DNA of 7,195 bases from Deltaproteobacteria bacterium. Its GTDB lineage: Bacteria > Myxococcota_A > UBA9160 > SZUA-336. Position numbers and translations under genes: made by a program. The stretch is taken from positions 1-7,195 of the forward strand of contig DAOUZG010000092.1 of the NCBI GenBank assembly GCA_030665705.1. Reading direction: 5' to 3'. The stretch's first letter is position 1, and the number at the start of each line of letters is the position of its first letter. Positions 6,631-7,195 of this stretch are shown here, in pieces. The notes under the pieces are model-generated. The model saw only the letters and a program-made list of their open reading frames with translations. It had not been told where the DNA came from and did not search any database.

Positions 6631-7195
6631 TCACCCGAACCGCTTCCGGAGATCCTCGACCGTCGTGGCGCCGGCCCGAGCGAGGGCCTCCGCCTGCTCC
6701 GGATCCTCGAGATCTCGCGGCTCCAACCGAACCATGTAGCTTCGGGCGACCTCGTACGACTCCAACTCCGTGTCGACCCAGCGGACGCGCATCCGGCCGG
6801 TCTCCGGGTCCATGAGCTCCAGGAGGGGGAGAGGCACGATCCGTCCCTCCTGTCGGGTGATCATTGCCTCCGTTCCTCCGCCGAGTAGGAAGCGGGCGGC
6901 TCCGTACCCGAGGTCCCGCGTGTACTCCCCGTCGAACGGGATGGGATCGGCGCACCGGAGCTCGTAGCCGATGTTCTTCGTGACGATCTTGAGCCCCACC
7001 CCGCGCGCCCCGAAGCGACCCTCGAGGATTTGCCTCAGGACCGGCCCCAGCGGAAGCTCCGCAAGCCGCAGGTGCCCGTGGTCGTCCCGATCCACCTCTG
7101 CGAGCTCGTTCAGGTCCGCGGGATCGAGCTTCTCGGCGAGGCCCTCCGCGAGAACCACCACCCCGTGCTCCTGGCCGACGGCGCGTCGGCGGATG
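6631..7195 (-). CDS. 6-phosphofructokinase (partial, N-terminal half beyond right edge)
   Basis: The visible 187 residues are the C-terminal part of a phosphofructokinase, which phosphorylates fructose 6-phosphate to the 1,6-bisphosphate in glycolysis. The frame enters open from the right edge. Matching pieces are G-V-V-V-L-A-E-G at visible residues 11-18 (substrate-pocket strand), G-H-L-R-L-A-E (40-46), then N-I-G-Y-E-L-R-C-A-D-P-I-P-F-D (74-88) and E-Y-T-R-D-L-G-Y-G-A-A (90-100). The last corresponds to the G-Y-x-x-R-G-G-x-P-x-x-x-D region of classical PfkA. A distinctive end follows: T-G-R-M-R-V-R at 132-138 and S-Y-M-V-R-L at 152-157, then a charged helical tail. The longer C-terminus suggests one of the longer PFK subgroups. 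Whether the phosphoryl donor is ATP or pyrophosphate depends on N-terminal residues outside the window. It is the first visible gene of the minus-strand operon. Confidence 0.8.
   Translation of the reverse strand, partial: IRRRAVGQEHGVVVLAEGLAEKLDPADLNELAEVDRDDHGHLRLAELPLGPVLRQILEGRFGARGVGLKIVTKNIGYELRCADPIPFDGEYTRDLGYGAARFLLGGGTEAMITRQEGRIVPLPLLELMDPETGRMRVRWVDTELESYEVARSYMVRLEPRDLEDPEQAEALARAGATTVEDLRKRFG

Overview
This window is gene-dense, strongly GC-rich bacterial DNA with seven protein genes. Two of them are cut by the window edges. Coding sequence fills almost all of it: the largest clear gap is about 50 bp, and no stretch over 300 bp lacks a gene. I see no tRNA, rRNA, CRISPR array, insertion sequence, phage gene or attachment site. 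High GC, GTG (and possibly TTG) starts, and a bacterial TreT-type glycosyltransferase fit a GC-rich soil or sediment bacterium, such as a deltaproteobacterial, Gemmatimonadota or similar lineage. The sequence alone does not fix the phylum.

Left part (1-4099): the strands alternate gene by gene. A secreted DUF3047 protein (597 to 1, minus, cut by the left edge) diverges from an MFS transporter of the oxalate/formate-antiporter/monocarboxylate-like type (649-1929, plus). That gene converges on, and overlaps by 62 bp, a second unrelated MFS transporter (about 3100 to 1868, minus). The second transporter diverges from a metallo-beta-lactamase-fold hydrolase of the NAPE-PLD/UlaG-like group (3110-4099, plus). 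A 12-bp perfect palindrome lies at the point of divergence. No shared pathway is evident among these four genes.

Right part (4139-7195): a minus-strand run that is almost certainly one operon, read right to left. It holds the C-terminal part of a 6-phosphofructokinase (cut by the right edge), a two-TM potassium channel with a cytoplasmic RCK/TrkA module, and a GT4 glycosyltransferase resembling trehalose synthase TreT. The gaps are 13 and 4 nt. Putting a K+ channel with a trehalose-forming enzyme and a glycolytic kinase suggests a link between osmotic adjustment (K+ versus trehalose) and sugar flux. That link is inference.

I did not find a convincing novel multi-gene system. The points most worth a second look are the channel-TreT operon, the tail-to-tail overprinting of the two MFS genes, and the palindrome between the divergent MFS and hydrolase genes.
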